From: Plantago ovata
Taxonomy: Eukaryota > Streptophyta > Magnoliopsida > Lamiales > Plantaginaceae
NCBI GenBank assembly: GCA_028274465.1
Contig: CM051456.1
Coordinates: 16,395,745 to 16,459,744 of the forward strand
Direction of reading: 5' to 3'
Length of the DNA stretch: 64,000 nucleotides
The stretch's first letter is position 1; every line of letters starts with the position of its first letter. Under the pieces are notes generated by a model. It made no database searches and was not told the origin of the DNA. It saw only the letters and a program-made list of their open reading frames with translations. Below, piece after piece: positions 45,850 to 58,185 of this stretch. A program made the translations under genes and the position numbers.

Positions 45850-46751
45850 AAAACCTAATCAACATATTTCAATTCAATTTGAAGAACACACGAAGAGATA
45901 TCATCAAACTCATTTCGCACCTTGATTTGTAAATTTGTAATAAAGTATCTATAAATTTATAAATCTCTTGTAAATTTAGGGGCTTTATAAAACTCATTTC
46001 ACACCTTGATTTGTAAATTTGCAATAAAGTATCATCAAACTCATTTCACACCTTGATTTGTAAATTTGTAATAAAGTATCTATAAATTTATAAATCTACC
46101 AAAATTTTTTTATAAATTTATAATAAAGTATCTATAAATTTATAAATTTACAATTTTTTTTATTTTTTTTATTTTCTTTATATATATATAGGTATTGTGC
46201 ATAATTAAATAAAATTTATGTAATAATTTTTTTTTAAAAAAAAAAAGAAGAAAAGAAGGTTGAAAAAAAAAGAATTTTTTTTTTATTTAAAAAAGAAGCA
46301 GCAGCCCATGGACTGCTGCTTGTGATTAGCAGCAGCCCGCGCCGGGCTGCTGCTAATCACAAGCGCGGGCTGCTTCTAATCACCAGATTATTTTTTTTAT
46401 TTTTTATTATTACTTTTTTTCTTTGAGTTTGAATTTAAATGTTAATTTTTGGAACACTTGAATTTAGTATCAAATTTATCAATTTTTGAAAGTTCGGAAG
46501 TATCATTTGATCATTTTTTGTTAAAGTGATCATTTCATGTTAATAATTTATATTTATGAGTGTATTTGTTTTAGGGAGTGTTTGTGGTAAAGTAGAATTG
46601 ATGAATTTATTATACTTGCAATTGTTTATGATAATTTGTATGAATTTAGTAACTTTGAGATTTATTTGTAATACTTGTAAAATAAGAGTCATTCTGTAAA
46701 TTACAAATAAATTTCCAACATTTAGTAAAATTGCTACTACGTTTAATAACC
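45850..46751. mobile_element. Long-TIR element, copy 2 (left end truncated)
   Basis: Same family and orientation as 33200-34007: shared tandem TTGTAAATTTGTAATAAAGTATC units, then the shared right end with AATTTCCAACATTTAGTAAA. The left TIR is absent. In place of the CA run it carries an (A)n/(T)n stretch and two strong GC palindromes at 46298-46375. Confidence 0.65.
46318..46364. repeat. Perfect 22-bp hairpin stem with 3-base loop
   Basis: Left arm 46318-46339 and right arm 46343-46364 are exact reverse complements (core GCAGCAGCCCG / CGGGCTGCTGC). A second near-perfect palindrome centred on CCATGG lies at 46298-46320. The DNA is GC-rich in an otherwise very AT-rich element. Confidence 0.9.
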
Positions 46752-46959
46752 CCCGTGAATATTTATAAGCGCTCCATCGGTACTGTTTTAGAAATCACAG
46801 AGATAGGAATAATTAAGGTCAAGATAGAATCTTAATTAAGGAAAGATATATACTAGAAAGGGATTTACGTACTAATTAGATATTGAACAATGAAAAGAGA
46901 ATTACCACCCATAAGCAGAAGAAGTTAAGTGATGGCGCTGCATGAAGTAATTCAAATAG

Positions 46960-48323
46960 CAGAAAATTACATAAAAGATCCACTTGATGTCACCTAATTG
47001 TTAAAATAGCCACTTTAAATAACTACTTATAAAAAAGGTCATTCTATTTTTTGTGCCCTAAAATCTAATAACCTCTTACAAAAAAGGTCATTCTATTTTT
47101 TGGTGTCCTAAAAGCTAATCAATTTGGATCTCAATTTCTCGCTGGACACCTATGTTCTCACTAAAATGGATCTTGGTGGTGTTTTTGACATCCATTAGTG
47201 TTAATTAATTACTAGCTATATTTAACTATTTTTTTGCTAACTAATTAATATTTATACACAGAAACTAATGAAATTGGCATTTAATTTTTGTCGTTGAAAC
47301 TAATGAAACTTTCATCTCTATTGTTGAATCTAATGAAACTAACATTTTTTTTGTTCGCTTGTGATGCTGAAACAAATGAATTTAGCATTCGTGTTGCTGA
47401 AACTAGCATTTTTGTGGCTCAAACTAACACTTATGATGCTTAAACTAACACTTATGATGCTTAAACTAATGAAGCTAGCATTTAGTTGTTGAAACTAGCA
47501 TTTGTGTTGTTGAAACTAATGATCGATACTAGCATTTGTGTTGCTGAAACTAGCATTTTTGTTGCTGAAACTAGCACTTATTATGATGTTGAAACTAATG
47601 AAAATAACATTTTTGTTGTTGAAACTAATGAAATTAACATTTTATGATGTTGAAACTAACATTAATAGTTAGTTTCAACTAGTTTTAGCTAGTTTCGGCC
47701 AGTTTATGAAACTAGTTTTTATTTGAAATTAGCTTATGAAACTAGTTTTTTGTCTGAAATTAGTTTATGAAACTAGCTTTTATGTGTTGAAACTAATTTG
47801 AAACTATGTTTTTTCAGTTAAAATAATGATTATATTTTTGTAATTATAGTTTCCATATTTTTTAAATTTATTTAGTTTAGTATAAATAATTTTTAGAGTT
47901 AATTTAATCATTTTATAAATTAACAACTAGTTTTAAAGGTTAATTTCAGTAAAAATATAAAATTAACAGTTAGTTTCAAATTGTTTCAGTCATTTTTAGC
48001 TAGTTTCAGTGGCTGAAACTAGCTTCCGGATGTCAAATTTGCTATTAAATCCAGTTGAGCGAAATTTTGAGGTCTATTTATGTAGGTGGATTTCAAAAAT
48101 CTTCATTAAATTCAGTTTAACGAGTTTTTTAGGTCCATTTCAGCTAGTTTCAGCTAGTTTAAGTGGCTGAAACTAGCTTCCGGATATCAAATTTGCTATT
48201 AAATCCAATTGAGCGAGATTTTGAAGTCCGGAAGCTTAGTAAGTAGCGAGCATTTGGTAACTAATGTTTTAAAGTGGCTTTATTTACAATTAGTTGTTTT
48301 TTATTTATATGTGTATTTTTCCC
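46960..48323. mobile_element. Non-autonomous MULE packed with GAAACTA repeats
   Basis: Inverted ends (CTAATTGTTAAAATAGCCACTTTAAA on the left; the opposite-strand CTAATTGTAAATAAAGCCACTTTAAA on the right) and an identical 9-bp duplication TTCAAATAG (46951-46959 and 48324-48332) show a Mutator-like element of 1364 bp. The interior has no gene. 47230-47800 is a dense array of GAAACTA(A/G)-type words, and a 65-bp segment beginning GAAACTAGCTTCCGGAT occurs at 48014 and again at 48169. Confidence 0.85.
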
Positions 48324-48332
48324 TTCAAATAG

Positions 48333-49353
48333 TAGTTTGGGACTACCCTTCCTAATCCAAGGTAAGTCGTCTCAGCTTATTATGGCAGCAAAAAGGAAGC
48401 GCTCTTTGTGATTCCTGATAGACATAAGACAGACAAATAACACTTGATGAGATGTTGAAACTTTAGGAAAAACATTCACATAGGAACAAGACCAAAAAAG
48501 CAAGCTTGTGTGCCACTCATGTACAATACAATACCCAAAGCCAGTTGTCTCCAAGATTATAGGAATATACTAAAAACCGAGCTTTGATTCTTTCTTTCAT
48601 TTCACATGACACAAGAAATTAGTAGGTACAAACAAATATCTCCGATTTCTGCTGGAGTTTTGCTGTCTCTTCTCGTGACTAGTAGTAGATGGATCCATCT
48701 ACTTTTCAAAATCCTCTTGCAAGTTTAATGGCCTCATATTTTCTTCAAATTTACTTTCTTAATTTTGTATTCCATATATGGATGCCAGATATGATTTTTT
48801 TTCTTCAGATTTTGACATTCTAGAAAATTTCCCTCTCCGGTTGACTTTTAGCATGGTATAAGCTACATACAATTAAATTTAAATCTAACACGGTATTATC
48901 ATTCTTCCTAACCTCGACGAGTACACATTTGGAGAAGCTTCTGCTAGTGAATTCTGCCTAGGTGGAAGTCTAAGACCTTCCTAATTGCATAAGGGACTGC
49001 TGTTTTAAGCTCAGTTGCGCGATAGGAATTGTTTTTCAGATGAAATTAACAACAGATATTAGACAATCCTATTATACTTAATACAGTATGAAGCATTACA
49101 CTAGTATCTGCTGATAGCCATCTCAAGTACTGGACTCCCTCAACAATCAAGAACAGTTGTATGAGTCCACATTTCTTTTTCATATTCTCATGATCATCAT
49201 CATCATCGATAGACACATTAACAAAATTGAAACCAAAAGTAAAATGAAGCCATTAGGTCCATCCATCCAGATACATCTCAGCATCATCTGGAACTTGTTA
49301 TTTGTTGAACTGACGATCGATCAAAAATGAAATGAAACAAGAAAGAAATAAGA
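48333..49353. other. Intergenic, 3' flank of the FAF gene
   Basis: No gene seen. Contains a short TCATCATCATCATCATC run near 49190-49210. Confidence 0.5.
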
Positions 49354-50073
49354 TCAACAAAAACTGGAACTGCTGTCACTAACTTCAATCATATCTTCTC
49401 TATTTCCATCTCCAACATTTTCCTCCAATCCAAACTCTTCCTCCTCAATGTCATCATCATCGGATTCCGAATAGACGAACGTCATGTTCAACCTCCCATT
49501 TCCGCGGTACACATGGAGATACTCCCGTGTAGGAATCCTAATTTCCTTAACAATCAACCTCCCGTTCTCCCGGCTTCTTTCGAAGTGCACCCACGGCTTC
49601 CCCGTCTTGCTTATACACGAAATCATCGGGGGCGGAAACTCCTTCCTACCCGTTCTCAACCTCTTGGGCACGCTGCAATGATTTGTCATCGTCATCGCCC
49701 TCATTCTCCTTTCCTCCTCATCCCAACAGGATACCTTATCACTGCCTCCTCCGCTCGTACACCATTCTTCAACATCACCGGAGCTCTCGGACCCCAGCTC
49801 CTCGGTACACATGGACAAACTCTCAGAATTCATAGACAAGTACTGGTTCAGCAACTTGGTATACGGATAGTAATCCCATCCGTTCACATCCCTTTCCAGA
49901 TCATGAGGAGGAGGATTCTCTTTATGATGCAACTCACCGAATATCTCCTCCGTAAAGGAATCTTCCATCGGGTTCTTGATCGGTTTCCAAGATAGAGATT
50001 CAAGAGGCGTTGGATTTGCAGGCAATGACTTGTTGAAAATAGGCTCCAGGCTGCTATAAGTTGCTGTCGTCAT
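49354..50073 (-). CDS. FANTASTIC FOUR (FAF)-domain protein
   Basis: Single exon, 239 aa. The FAF domain lies at residues 145-200: EFPPPMISCISKTGKPWVHF, ENGRLIVKEIRIPTREYL, NGRLNMTFV. It is followed by an acidic tail (SESDDDDIEEEE), as in Arabidopsis FAF proteins, which modulate shoot meristem size and WUSCHEL expression; FAF-like members also affect flowering. The N-terminal half is Ser/Glu-rich with no known domain. Absence of introns is usual for the family. The start is the first ATG in frame; the promoter would lie at 50074 onward. Confidence 0.9.
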   Translation of the reverse strand: MTTATYSSLEPIFNKSLPANPTPLESLSWKPIKNPMEDSFTEEIFGELHHKENPPPHDLERDVNGWDYYPYTKLLNQYLSMNSESLSMCTEELGSESSGDVEEWCTSGGGSDKVSCWDEEERRMRAMTMTNHCSVPKRLRTGRKEFPPPMISCISKTGKPWVHFERSRENGRLIVKEIRIPTREYLHVYRGNGRLNMTFVYSESDDDDIEEEEFGLEENVGDGNREDMIEVSDSSSSFC

Positions 50074-50692
50074 TCTTGTTCTTGGACCTGATGGAATTTG
50101 CTCTGTTTCTAGAATGCTACTGCAGGCATACTGGTGTTTGTGTATTAACTGTTCTTGAAAAAGTATTGATTATTAGAGTGAGAGAGATTTGGAGAAGAGG
50201 AAAGGGAAGAAATCAAGACAATTACGGATTGGATTGGATTTTGGAACTCAATCTATTTATTAGGAAGGGTGGTTGGTTTACAGAGTACAATGTGGATGCT
50301 TGGTTGGTTACTACTACTAATAAAACTTATCAAATCCACTGGAGGACATTGTTGTAATTTTCCGTATCATCATATATACTCCACTAACCAAGATTATTAT
50401 CATCTCATAAACTAAAACTATCTAATCTAATATACCAATTTCGCAAAAAAGAGTTGATAATTTCACAATCAAACTCCACCACCATGGAAAATTATGGAAA
50501 GAAGTGAAATTGTATTATGAAGGTGAAGGTGGCGAATCAAATTACTTTGACTATTGCAATAGTGATTAAATGTCTATGTTGGGAATCAAGGAGATGGCAA
50601 CACAATGTAGAATAGATAATGAAGAAGTGGTTTTTTTCTTCAACAAGGAGGTGCTGATAATTGTAGCAGACTAGCTTTGTTAGACCGGGGAA
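50074..50692. other. Promoter side of the FAF gene
   Basis: No gene seen. The right edge (50693) begins a MULE-like terminal sequence GGGGAAAATTGCAATTTTGG. Confidence 0.45.
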
Positions 50693-50954
50693 AATTGCAA
50701 TTTTGGTCCCTTTTGTATACGTTCTCCGCATTTTTAGTCCTTTTTTTCCTATACTTTACAAATACGATCTTGTATTACCCCAAATCCATTTCCAGCGTAT
50801 TTGTCCGCTGAGTTGGCAATGACATGGACGAACTGGCTTGAGAACACACTTAAACGTAGACGAACTATAGAAACGAATTACCCACTATATATACGTTGGC
50901 TCCAAAGCGTCAAAACCCTAAATCCTTATCAACTCCCAAATCGAAAGAAGAGAA

Positions 50955-51755
50955 AATGAGCAGCAAAACTCGTTTGATTCTCGTATCCCAAACACTTCTG
51001 CTTCCAGCGCGTCTGAGGGAAGTGATGATGAGATCCCGTTGTGCTACTGTGGAGCGCGTGCCAAGCTCCTGACTTCAAGGACTACGAGGAATCCAATGCG
51101 GCGGTTCTAGAGATGTGGTTACTGGCAAAATGAGGTAAATTGGAATACTTGATGAACTGAATTTCATTGATTTGTTGAAGTGTCATTAAATTGGTGAATT
51201 GTGGTAGAATTGTAGCTACTTGCTCTGTTTTTTGTGATAGTAGTTTAAATTGTGCTTTGTTTTCTATTTTAAGTAGAGAGTCTGAGGTGTTGATCTTTAA
51301 TTTCAGGCTAGTAGGTGTGGTTATTATCTGTTCAAGGACAAGGAATTGAGTAGGTACTATGTTGCTATTGTAATTGACGGGTTGAATTGCAGAAGGAGAG
51401 ATACTTGACAAGAGAGAATGGTGAATTGAAAAGGAGGGTTTCACACCTTGAAGGGCTTGTGGCTGAGAAAAACAAGGTATTTGCCAAAATGGAGGAGTCT
51501 TTTGACATCATGTACTTTAATCAAGGTGGTGATAGGGGTAAGTTGTTAGCTGTGGAGCAAAACCTGGAGTTAGCTAATGAAAGGGTGAAAGTGTTGGAGG
51601 ATGAGTTGAAATTGGCATGTGAAGTTGGTGCTAAGAATGGTCATTTGAAGCTAGATGTAGGTCTGTTTGTTGTGGTGCATGTTGGGACTTGTAGGCTTGA
51701 GGGAGTTGAAATCCCTGTTCTAGATGCATTGGAATGTTGTAGGCAGTGTGTGTAG
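50955..51755 (+). pseudogene. GRF-type zinc finger plus coiled-coil protein, broken
   Basis: Exon A (50955-51134) encodes a GRF finger start: EIPLCYCGARAKLLTSRTTRNP, then RRF and TAG where the family has Tyr, then RCGYW. A one-base shift separates the ATG frame (MSSKTR) from this frame. Exon B (51393-51755) joins in phase and encodes a coiled coil (KERYLTRENGELKRRVSHLE, EQNLELANERVKVLEDEL). GRF fingers bind nucleic acid. Likely part of the MULE that holds the transposase. Confidence 0.65.
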
Positions 51756-52243
51756 TTTAAGTAGAATTGTACTAGATTTTTATTTATTGCAGTTTGGACT
51801 TGTTCCTTTTGAGTATCACGATTTAGGCCTATTTTGAGTTCTTTCTAGTTGTAAAAACTGTGACCAATGCTAGGTGTTGTATGGGCTTATGGTATTAATG
51901 AAAATTGATTTCTGTCAAATTCTTGTTATTTATTTATTTTTCTTTTGTAATATTTAAGTTATGTATTGCATAATATACAATGTAGAGATAATGTAAAGAA
52001 AATAACATGAAAAATGTAAAGAAAAATAACAGAAAACAATATTTAACAAAGCCATTTCATTCATTCATCAATAAAACACAATCAAAGTACAATGGCAGTA
52101 GCAAAACATGACTTCTTGTCCATGACAGAAACTTAAAACTTAACCTACCAAGTGCAACATACCATGACACAAACATAAAACTAAAAACGTAGAGATTAAA
52201 GCTTAAAACTAACCAAAGCCAACAGAAACCAATTGCTAATGGC

Positions 52244-52818
52244 CTAGACCATGCCATTAGCTGGCATCCCCTCCTCAACCCAAGTGACAAGGTCCCTGAT
52301 GAATGTGTAGACTTCAAGCATGAACTTTGCATAACAGAGCACCTTCATCTCCATCAGCCTGACTTTCAGATCACTTGCATGCTGAGAGATCTCAGGGTGT
52401 TCAAAGCCAACAATGGCGAGCCTAGAGCACAAATCTGCAGCCTGCCAGAAGGGGCCTTTCTTAGAGCAGTTCCTCTCACATGCCTTGAACTTGAGAAGCC
52501 TTAGCTTGGCCAAGAGGGTAGGATATGGCAATTTAATGCCAGTGGAGGTGTAGTACCTGGACATAAGAAATAAAACAGATTAGAGATGTATGCAGTGGTT
52601 GCATGGAAGAAAAAAAAAAAAAAACCAAAGATTTTGCAAGTAAAACCTAGTACTTACGTGATGCCATTCTGGATGTTGAGCCTATTGCAGTTGGCAATCT
52701 CCCAAGCCATAACAGCTGAATAGTTCTCCCTCTCAGGTTCCCGATTGACAGCCTTAGCCTTGCCTTTGTTCCTTGGTGTGGGGTTGTTGACACTTGAAAA
52801 TCTTGAGTTGGAAGCCAT
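52244..52818 (-). CDS. Uncharacterised 157-aa MULE-associated protein
   Basis: Exons 52658-52818 and 52244-52556 join in frame with GT-AG borders (157 aa, no lesion). The N-terminus is basic and Asn/Pro-rich (NNPTPRNKGKAKAVNREPER); the rest is predicted helical (AVMAWEIANCNRLNIQNG, LLAKLRLLKFKACERNC, FWQAADLCSRLAIVGFEHPE) and ends EEGMPANGMV. No domain is recognised. It lies downstream of the transposase on the same strand, so it may be a second MULE protein, though a captured host gene is possible. Confidence 0.6.
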
Positions 52819-52883
52819 TTTTTTTCTCAGATTTGTTGTTTAGATACAGAAGATGGTGTAGCCGGAAAGAGGTGAAAGGGGGG

Positions 52884-54649
52884 TTATTTATAGCTGGAAT
52901 AAGCTTCTGCAACACTCTCTATAATCCATTCCAACATAGTTAGAATAGGCTTCGTCCTTGCCTTTAGTAGCATCTTATTGAATGACTCACAGTTGTTGTT
53001 CATAATCTGATCACACTTGGTTGTCTCATCAAAGTGACTCTTTGACCAGCCTTTAGGATCCTTATTAGCCAACCATTCATGTGCCTTGGGATCAAGTAGC
53101 TCCATTTCTCTCATTGCTTTATTCCAGTGAGCAACAGTGGTAGCATTAGAAGCTTTATACAATGCATGCTTGTATGCATCACCTCTGAACCCAGCAACTC
53201 GGAAGTTCTTGAGTAGATGCCTCACACAAAACCTGTGATTAGCCTTAGGGAACACTTCTTCAACACCTTTAATCAATCCTTTCTGCTTATCTAACATTAT
53301 GTGATCAAGCTAGTGTCAATGATGTTCAAGTCAGCCTTTAGCAGTCCAAAAACCATGTCCATGTCTCACCAGTTTCACTTGCCACCACACACTAAGCTAG
53401 AGGCCAAAGCTTCTCATTAGGATCAACACACACTGCAGTCAGCAACACACCTTTATGTGGTCCCTTGAGATGGCATCCATCAACACCAATTAGTGGTCTG
53501 CAGCCAACCATAAACCCTTCTTTCAATGCTTGGAAACACACATAGAAAGACTTGAACTCATGTGTGCTCCGGTCAATGTCACATATCACAGTTGATCCAG
53601 GATTCATCTTCCTCAACTCATCTGCATAATCCCATAACATACCATATTGTGCATCTGGATCACCCTCAAGCATAGCAAGAGCTTTCTTCCTGGCCCTATA
53701 TGCTTGATGCTCAGAAATTACCAAACCAATCTCATCTTGGAATTCCAGAACAAATCCTTGAACAAACCTGTCAGGATCAACTTTGAACTTTGCATGGAAT
53801 CTAGTGGCTAGAAACCTGTTGCTTGCATTGTTGATATTCATAGTCATCCCACAGCTATGATTAGCCTCATATGCATGAACCTTGAAACCAAGCTCATTCT
53901 TGATCTTATGAGCCCTCAATCTCCAGCCACAGTCATCATCTTCCACACACTTGGCCCATAACTTGATCTTATCATTCTTCACAATCCTAAGATTCCTGAA
54001 AATCCCAATTGCATGAGCATGCACACAAGTCCTAAAATCTGCCTTGCTCTTAAACACCATGCCAAGTGAAAACTTAGGCTCCCAGTCATGAACTTTGTTA
54101 TGACACATCTGCTTCTTCTTGCCCTTGGTACCAACATCCTCATCAGAATCAAGTTCTAAGTCAAACTCATTAGATGAATTCTTTACCACATCAGACTCCT
54201 CAAAATCATCACTGTCGGTCTCAGTTACATAACCTTTTGTGCCTTTGCTAAAGAGTCCCTGCTTCTCAGCATTGAAGTCTTCCACTACAACCTCATTGAC
54301 CACCTTGTATTTCCCCTTAGCATTACTTTGAAACTCATAGCCCCTTTCCACAGCTCCCTCAATGAAGAATGCCATCTCCCTAGCATGAAAGCCATCACAT
54401 GCACATTGCATAAATTGAGTGACATCATCAACCTCCTGAAAGCGGCCCCTTTTGTACACAATGAACCTTCTCACAGGCCCTACCTTACAATAGTCAGCAT
54501 ATTCATTCAACTTGGCCATACAACTTCCTCAACCCTTACAAAATCCATCTTAATCAGCCTGCCCTTCACATTTTTTTGCTTTCCAAAGGTAGAGTCCACA
54601 ATTTCACCACCATAGTGCACAACAATAGTAACATCACTAGTGTTATCAT
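52884..54649 (-). pseudogene. MURA-like (MULE) transposase, frameshifted
   Basis: Pieces in order on the minus strand: an N-terminal segment before 54519 (SDVTIVVHYGGEIVDSTFGK), 53392-54519 with the MuDR DNA-binding region (FSLGMVFKSKADFRTCVHAH, KLWAKCVEDDDCGWRLRAHK, HSCGMTMNINNASNRFLA) and the first catalytic region (VDGCHLKGPHKGVLLTAV), and 52884-53297 (KGVEEVFPKANHRFCVRHL, HFDETTKCDQIMNNNCESFN). Frame changes near 54519 and stops at 53300-53392 separate them, so it cannot encode one protein. The family is certain; the copy is inactive. Confidence 0.85.
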
Positions 54650-56138
54650 CTGTTCACAAAAAAAATATTAATTTTTAAAACCTATGTAACAGTAAATCGA
54701 CCAATGTAACAGTGGATCTGTCATGTTTCATGGATGAATTAAATATAATACATGCACAGGGCTATTAACTATTGTACTTTAGTTTTCCTTGTTATTCTAG
54801 CACAACACTAAACAATACTACTAAAAAAATATAGCATATGACAATAGCATTAAAGATTCCAAAATACAACATATGGCAGTAGCATTATTTTACTCAAATC
54901 CACAATCTTCATGCATAATAAACATTAAACAAATTGTAATAAGGTCCTATTGTACATTAAATAGCTTACCATATTCATTGAACAATTTCATCTCTCACAA
55001 AGTTCGAATAATTTGATATTGTCCATGTTAACTACGTGGAATCTCTATTAATTGTAAATTTGTAATGTATTTTCGTTATCATTGTTATTTATGTTGTTCC
55101 AAGTAAAATGATCGTGCATGGTATTACATGTATTACTAATTACTTTACCATTACCTGCAGATTGGATATCTATACATTATGTTTGCATGTCCTAATACTA
55201 CTTCTCCAATCTACAAAGTAAGGTTTTTCATTTTTTCTTTTTTCTTTTTTTTTTTTCCTTAAATAACTACCATAATCAAATAAAGTTACGTACGGAACAT
55301 CGATCATGTCTTAGTAGGGCACGTGACAGACCATATACCTCAGGTGTGTCTTTATTTACATCGTCAAATAACCAAGCCGGACAAATAAACTTAAATATAA
55401 ATCCTAGAGGATACATTGTTCGGGAGGTTGTAATATCCCAGGACTCTTGGTATAGTAAAAAGTTGCTTCCATGCTTTGCCAAAATATCCACAATTTTGTT
55501 CGCCTTCCTATAGACGAGATATACTGTATGTATACATCTTCAAATTCTTACAGCAGCTCACATATTTCACCTATGACGTCCCTGTGTCGGATCTATGAGT
55601 AAGGTTTCCATTTGATTTCTTTTGACCTTTTTATTTAGATTTGTTAATTCAGTTTGACCTTATATTATTTTTAAGTCGCACCTCATGTGCCAGTGGTGGA
55701 GATTGATTTTCCCAACCTGTTATGCTCAAGTAACCCGATCCAAACTCAAGTTAAGTGTCATTTTAAAATAAATATATAATTTTAAATAATAATTAGGGCA
55801 TTATGTTAATTGAGCCGTTCGTGAGTAACTTTAAAACTTGCAATCTTTTGAACGATCATATGATTTAGAATTCATCAAAAGATGGTGTTCAAAATTGAAT
55901 CCATTCATATAAAAAATCAATTAAGCGGTTGAAGATTCATGTTGGACTCGAATTGGTTGGTTAACAAAGTGAAGTCGTTAGTGTAACAAGCCCAAAATCA
56001 ATGAAAATCCAGTCGAAAAAGTTCCCCCAAAACGATTATAATTGGCGGGAAATAGCCATCGAGTAGTAAAAGACTAAACCTCACCGTTTCAATTTGCACA
56101 ATATCGTCAATTAATAGAGAGAGAAAGTACTTGTTTCC
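54650..56138. other. Intergenic, promoter of the POLE3-like gene
   Basis: AT-rich. The T run at 55235-55258 and the ORF at 55276-55491 show no family features. The last ~100 bases look like the leader of the next gene. Confidence 0.5.
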
Positions 56139-58185
56139 ATGGCGGAGGAGAAAGAGAAAGAGAAAGAGAAGGAGGTGACGATGGAGAAAGTTATTTCAGA
56201 AGCGGAGGAGCTGCCAAAGGCTATTGTGCGCCGCGTGGTGAAAGATAAGCTCTCACAGCTCTCCACCGACTACGAGATCCAAATCCTCCGTGATTCTCTC
56301 CTCGCCTTCTCAGAAAGCGCTCGCATTTTCATCCACTACCTCTCTGCAGCGTAAGCCCTTTCGTTTCGAGCTCAATTTTTCATCCAGAATCCTCTGTGTG
56401 TGTGTGTTACCGATTGAGAAAATTGACTGTTAGGGTTTGCCTGATTTTATTATGAACTTTAAGATTTGGGGGTTACTATTATAGGCAATATTTTATCACT
56501 CTTGTTGGTGAATTAGTATTACTGAATCACCATTGCTGGAGGTAGCATCTGAACTATGTAACAATTTCGTTCATTGCAGTGCAAATGATGTGTGTAAGGA
56601 GTCCAAGAGGCAAATTATTAATGCGGAAGATGTATTCAAAGCTATGGAAGAAATCGACTTCTCAGAGTTTGTTGGGCCTCTCAGAGCTGCTCTTCAAGGT
56701 TTTCTACCACATGCTTTTTACTCTTGACAATTTTTGTGTTCCACTTCTATAATCTGATTCTTCTGTTGTTTGCGCGCGTGCGTGTCACTTAGATATTGTG
56801 ATTATTTAATGATGACAAGTGTCCACTAAACTATGATTCTTTGATGATGCTACGTCTGTTAACTTGATTCACATAGCCATCAGATTTAACATGTAGATAA
56901 ATATAATTTTGTTGTTTAGGAGTTTAGGCTGAGAGATTAAGAGCAATACTTTGTCATTTAGATATTGTTATCAAGCAGTTTGTCTAATCACGTTGCCCTG
57001 TGTTCATGGAGATCCATCCGTCTCTGAGACTAGATTATCTGTGTTTAACTGCTCTTGCTAATGCAATGTTGCTAGAGTTTTTCTGTTGTGGTGTAAATGT
57101 TTATGTGCCACAAATCCTATTTACTTGTCACATGTACTCTGTCATAATAAACCAATTCATACACTTGTACAGTTTTTAAGGGTTAGAATAAAAGAAGAGT
57201 GTTATTTGTTGTGAATTTGTGATAATTGGATCTTCAGGAGCAATAACAATATATCCCTGGATAGATCAATCTATGAAAGGATCTAAAAGCAAGAGTGGTA
57301 GAAAATATTAGTTTTCACAACTGGATCTTGAGGAGCAATATTATTAACATATCCATGGGTAGATTAATCTATGAAAGGATCATAACCAATTGAAGTCGCT
57401 TTGCACACAAATTTACCACATCTCCTATGCATGTTTTACATATTAAACTCCCAGCGCGTACATTAGTGATATCCAATTGCTTGCCATTAGTACAAGTCTA
57501 GAAGAAGAAGGACCTCTGTTGAAATTCTGTATTATGAACAGAAGCAGCAAGCCGATATGATGGCAAAAGCAGGGAGAAGTATGAGATGGAACAGATGAAT
57601 TTCTGACATTGTAATATTAATAACTGGCACCTTAGGTTGGGAAGTTGTGTTTCAATATTTCTGTAGCTGGTAGGATGACAGTTGAAAACATGAAATGTTA
57701 ATATTGGAATGCAGTTACAAACCAGCAGATGCTCTTCTAATTGATATTATCACACCTGCAGCTTACTTTCTTGTGATAGAAACTTTGATAGCTCTTCTAG
57801 TGTTTGATGGCTGGAGTTAGCTTACCAGCTTTGCATATCCCAAGGCTTAGATGCCTTGAAACATTTTATATAGAGTATGGACATTGCAACTTTGCTATCT
57901 TAAGTTCTAACCCAATATACCCCTCAGTTTGCATTTTCTGGTGATGGTGTTTAATTCACAACTTACTCCTTTTTTCTTTTGGTGACAGAGTTCCGGCAAA
58001 AGAATGCACTAAAAAAGTGTGCATCATCCAAAGCAAAGGATGCCAACGGTAATGCTGAAAGGAAGACAGTGCCATCCAAGGCAAATGGTTCACATAAGAC
58101 AGAGAAAAGAAAAGGCCGTCCAGCCAAAAGTGAAGGAAAAAGAAACGTCGTGAGGAGGAAAGCAGCAAAGATGACGGACATGTAG
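56139..58185 (+). CDS. DNA polymerase epsilon subunit 3-like / NF-YB-type histone-fold protein
   Basis: Exons 56139-56350, 56580-56698 and 57989-58185 join in frame to 175 aa. After a Lys/Glu-rich start, a histone fold (LPKAIVRRVVKDKLSQLSTD, LAFSESARIFIHYLSAA, ANDVCKESKRQIINAEDVFK, EIDFSEFVGPLRAAL) matches POLE3/CHRAC17/Dpb4-type NF-YB proteins, which pair with an NF-YC-type partner in the polymerase epsilon holoenzyme and in chromatin complexes. The tail is Lys-rich and stops at 58183 (KMTDM). A different frame directly after it encodes twelve acidic 10-residue repeats to 58550, and alignment of the two frames suggests one base is missing from the A run at 58136-58141. The true protein may therefore be longer, with an acidic tail as in POLE3 relatives. 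Confidence 0.85.

Larger units (their letters stand above)
50693..54649. mobile_element. Decayed autonomous-type MULE with three genes
   Basis: A MURA-like transposase (52884-54649, minus), a 157-aa ORF (52244-52818, minus) and a convergent GRF zinc-finger gene (50955-51755, plus) lie together. The left edge GGGGAAAATTGCAATTTTGG looks like a MULE terminus, but no inverted partner or 9-bp duplication was found on the right, so the right border is a minimum. Convergent layout recalls maize MuDR (mudrA/mudrB). Confidence 0.55.

Noticed and set aside
49513..49995. 160-codon plus-strand ORF over the FAF gene
   Set aside because: Antisense shadow of the clearly recognisable FAF coding sequence.
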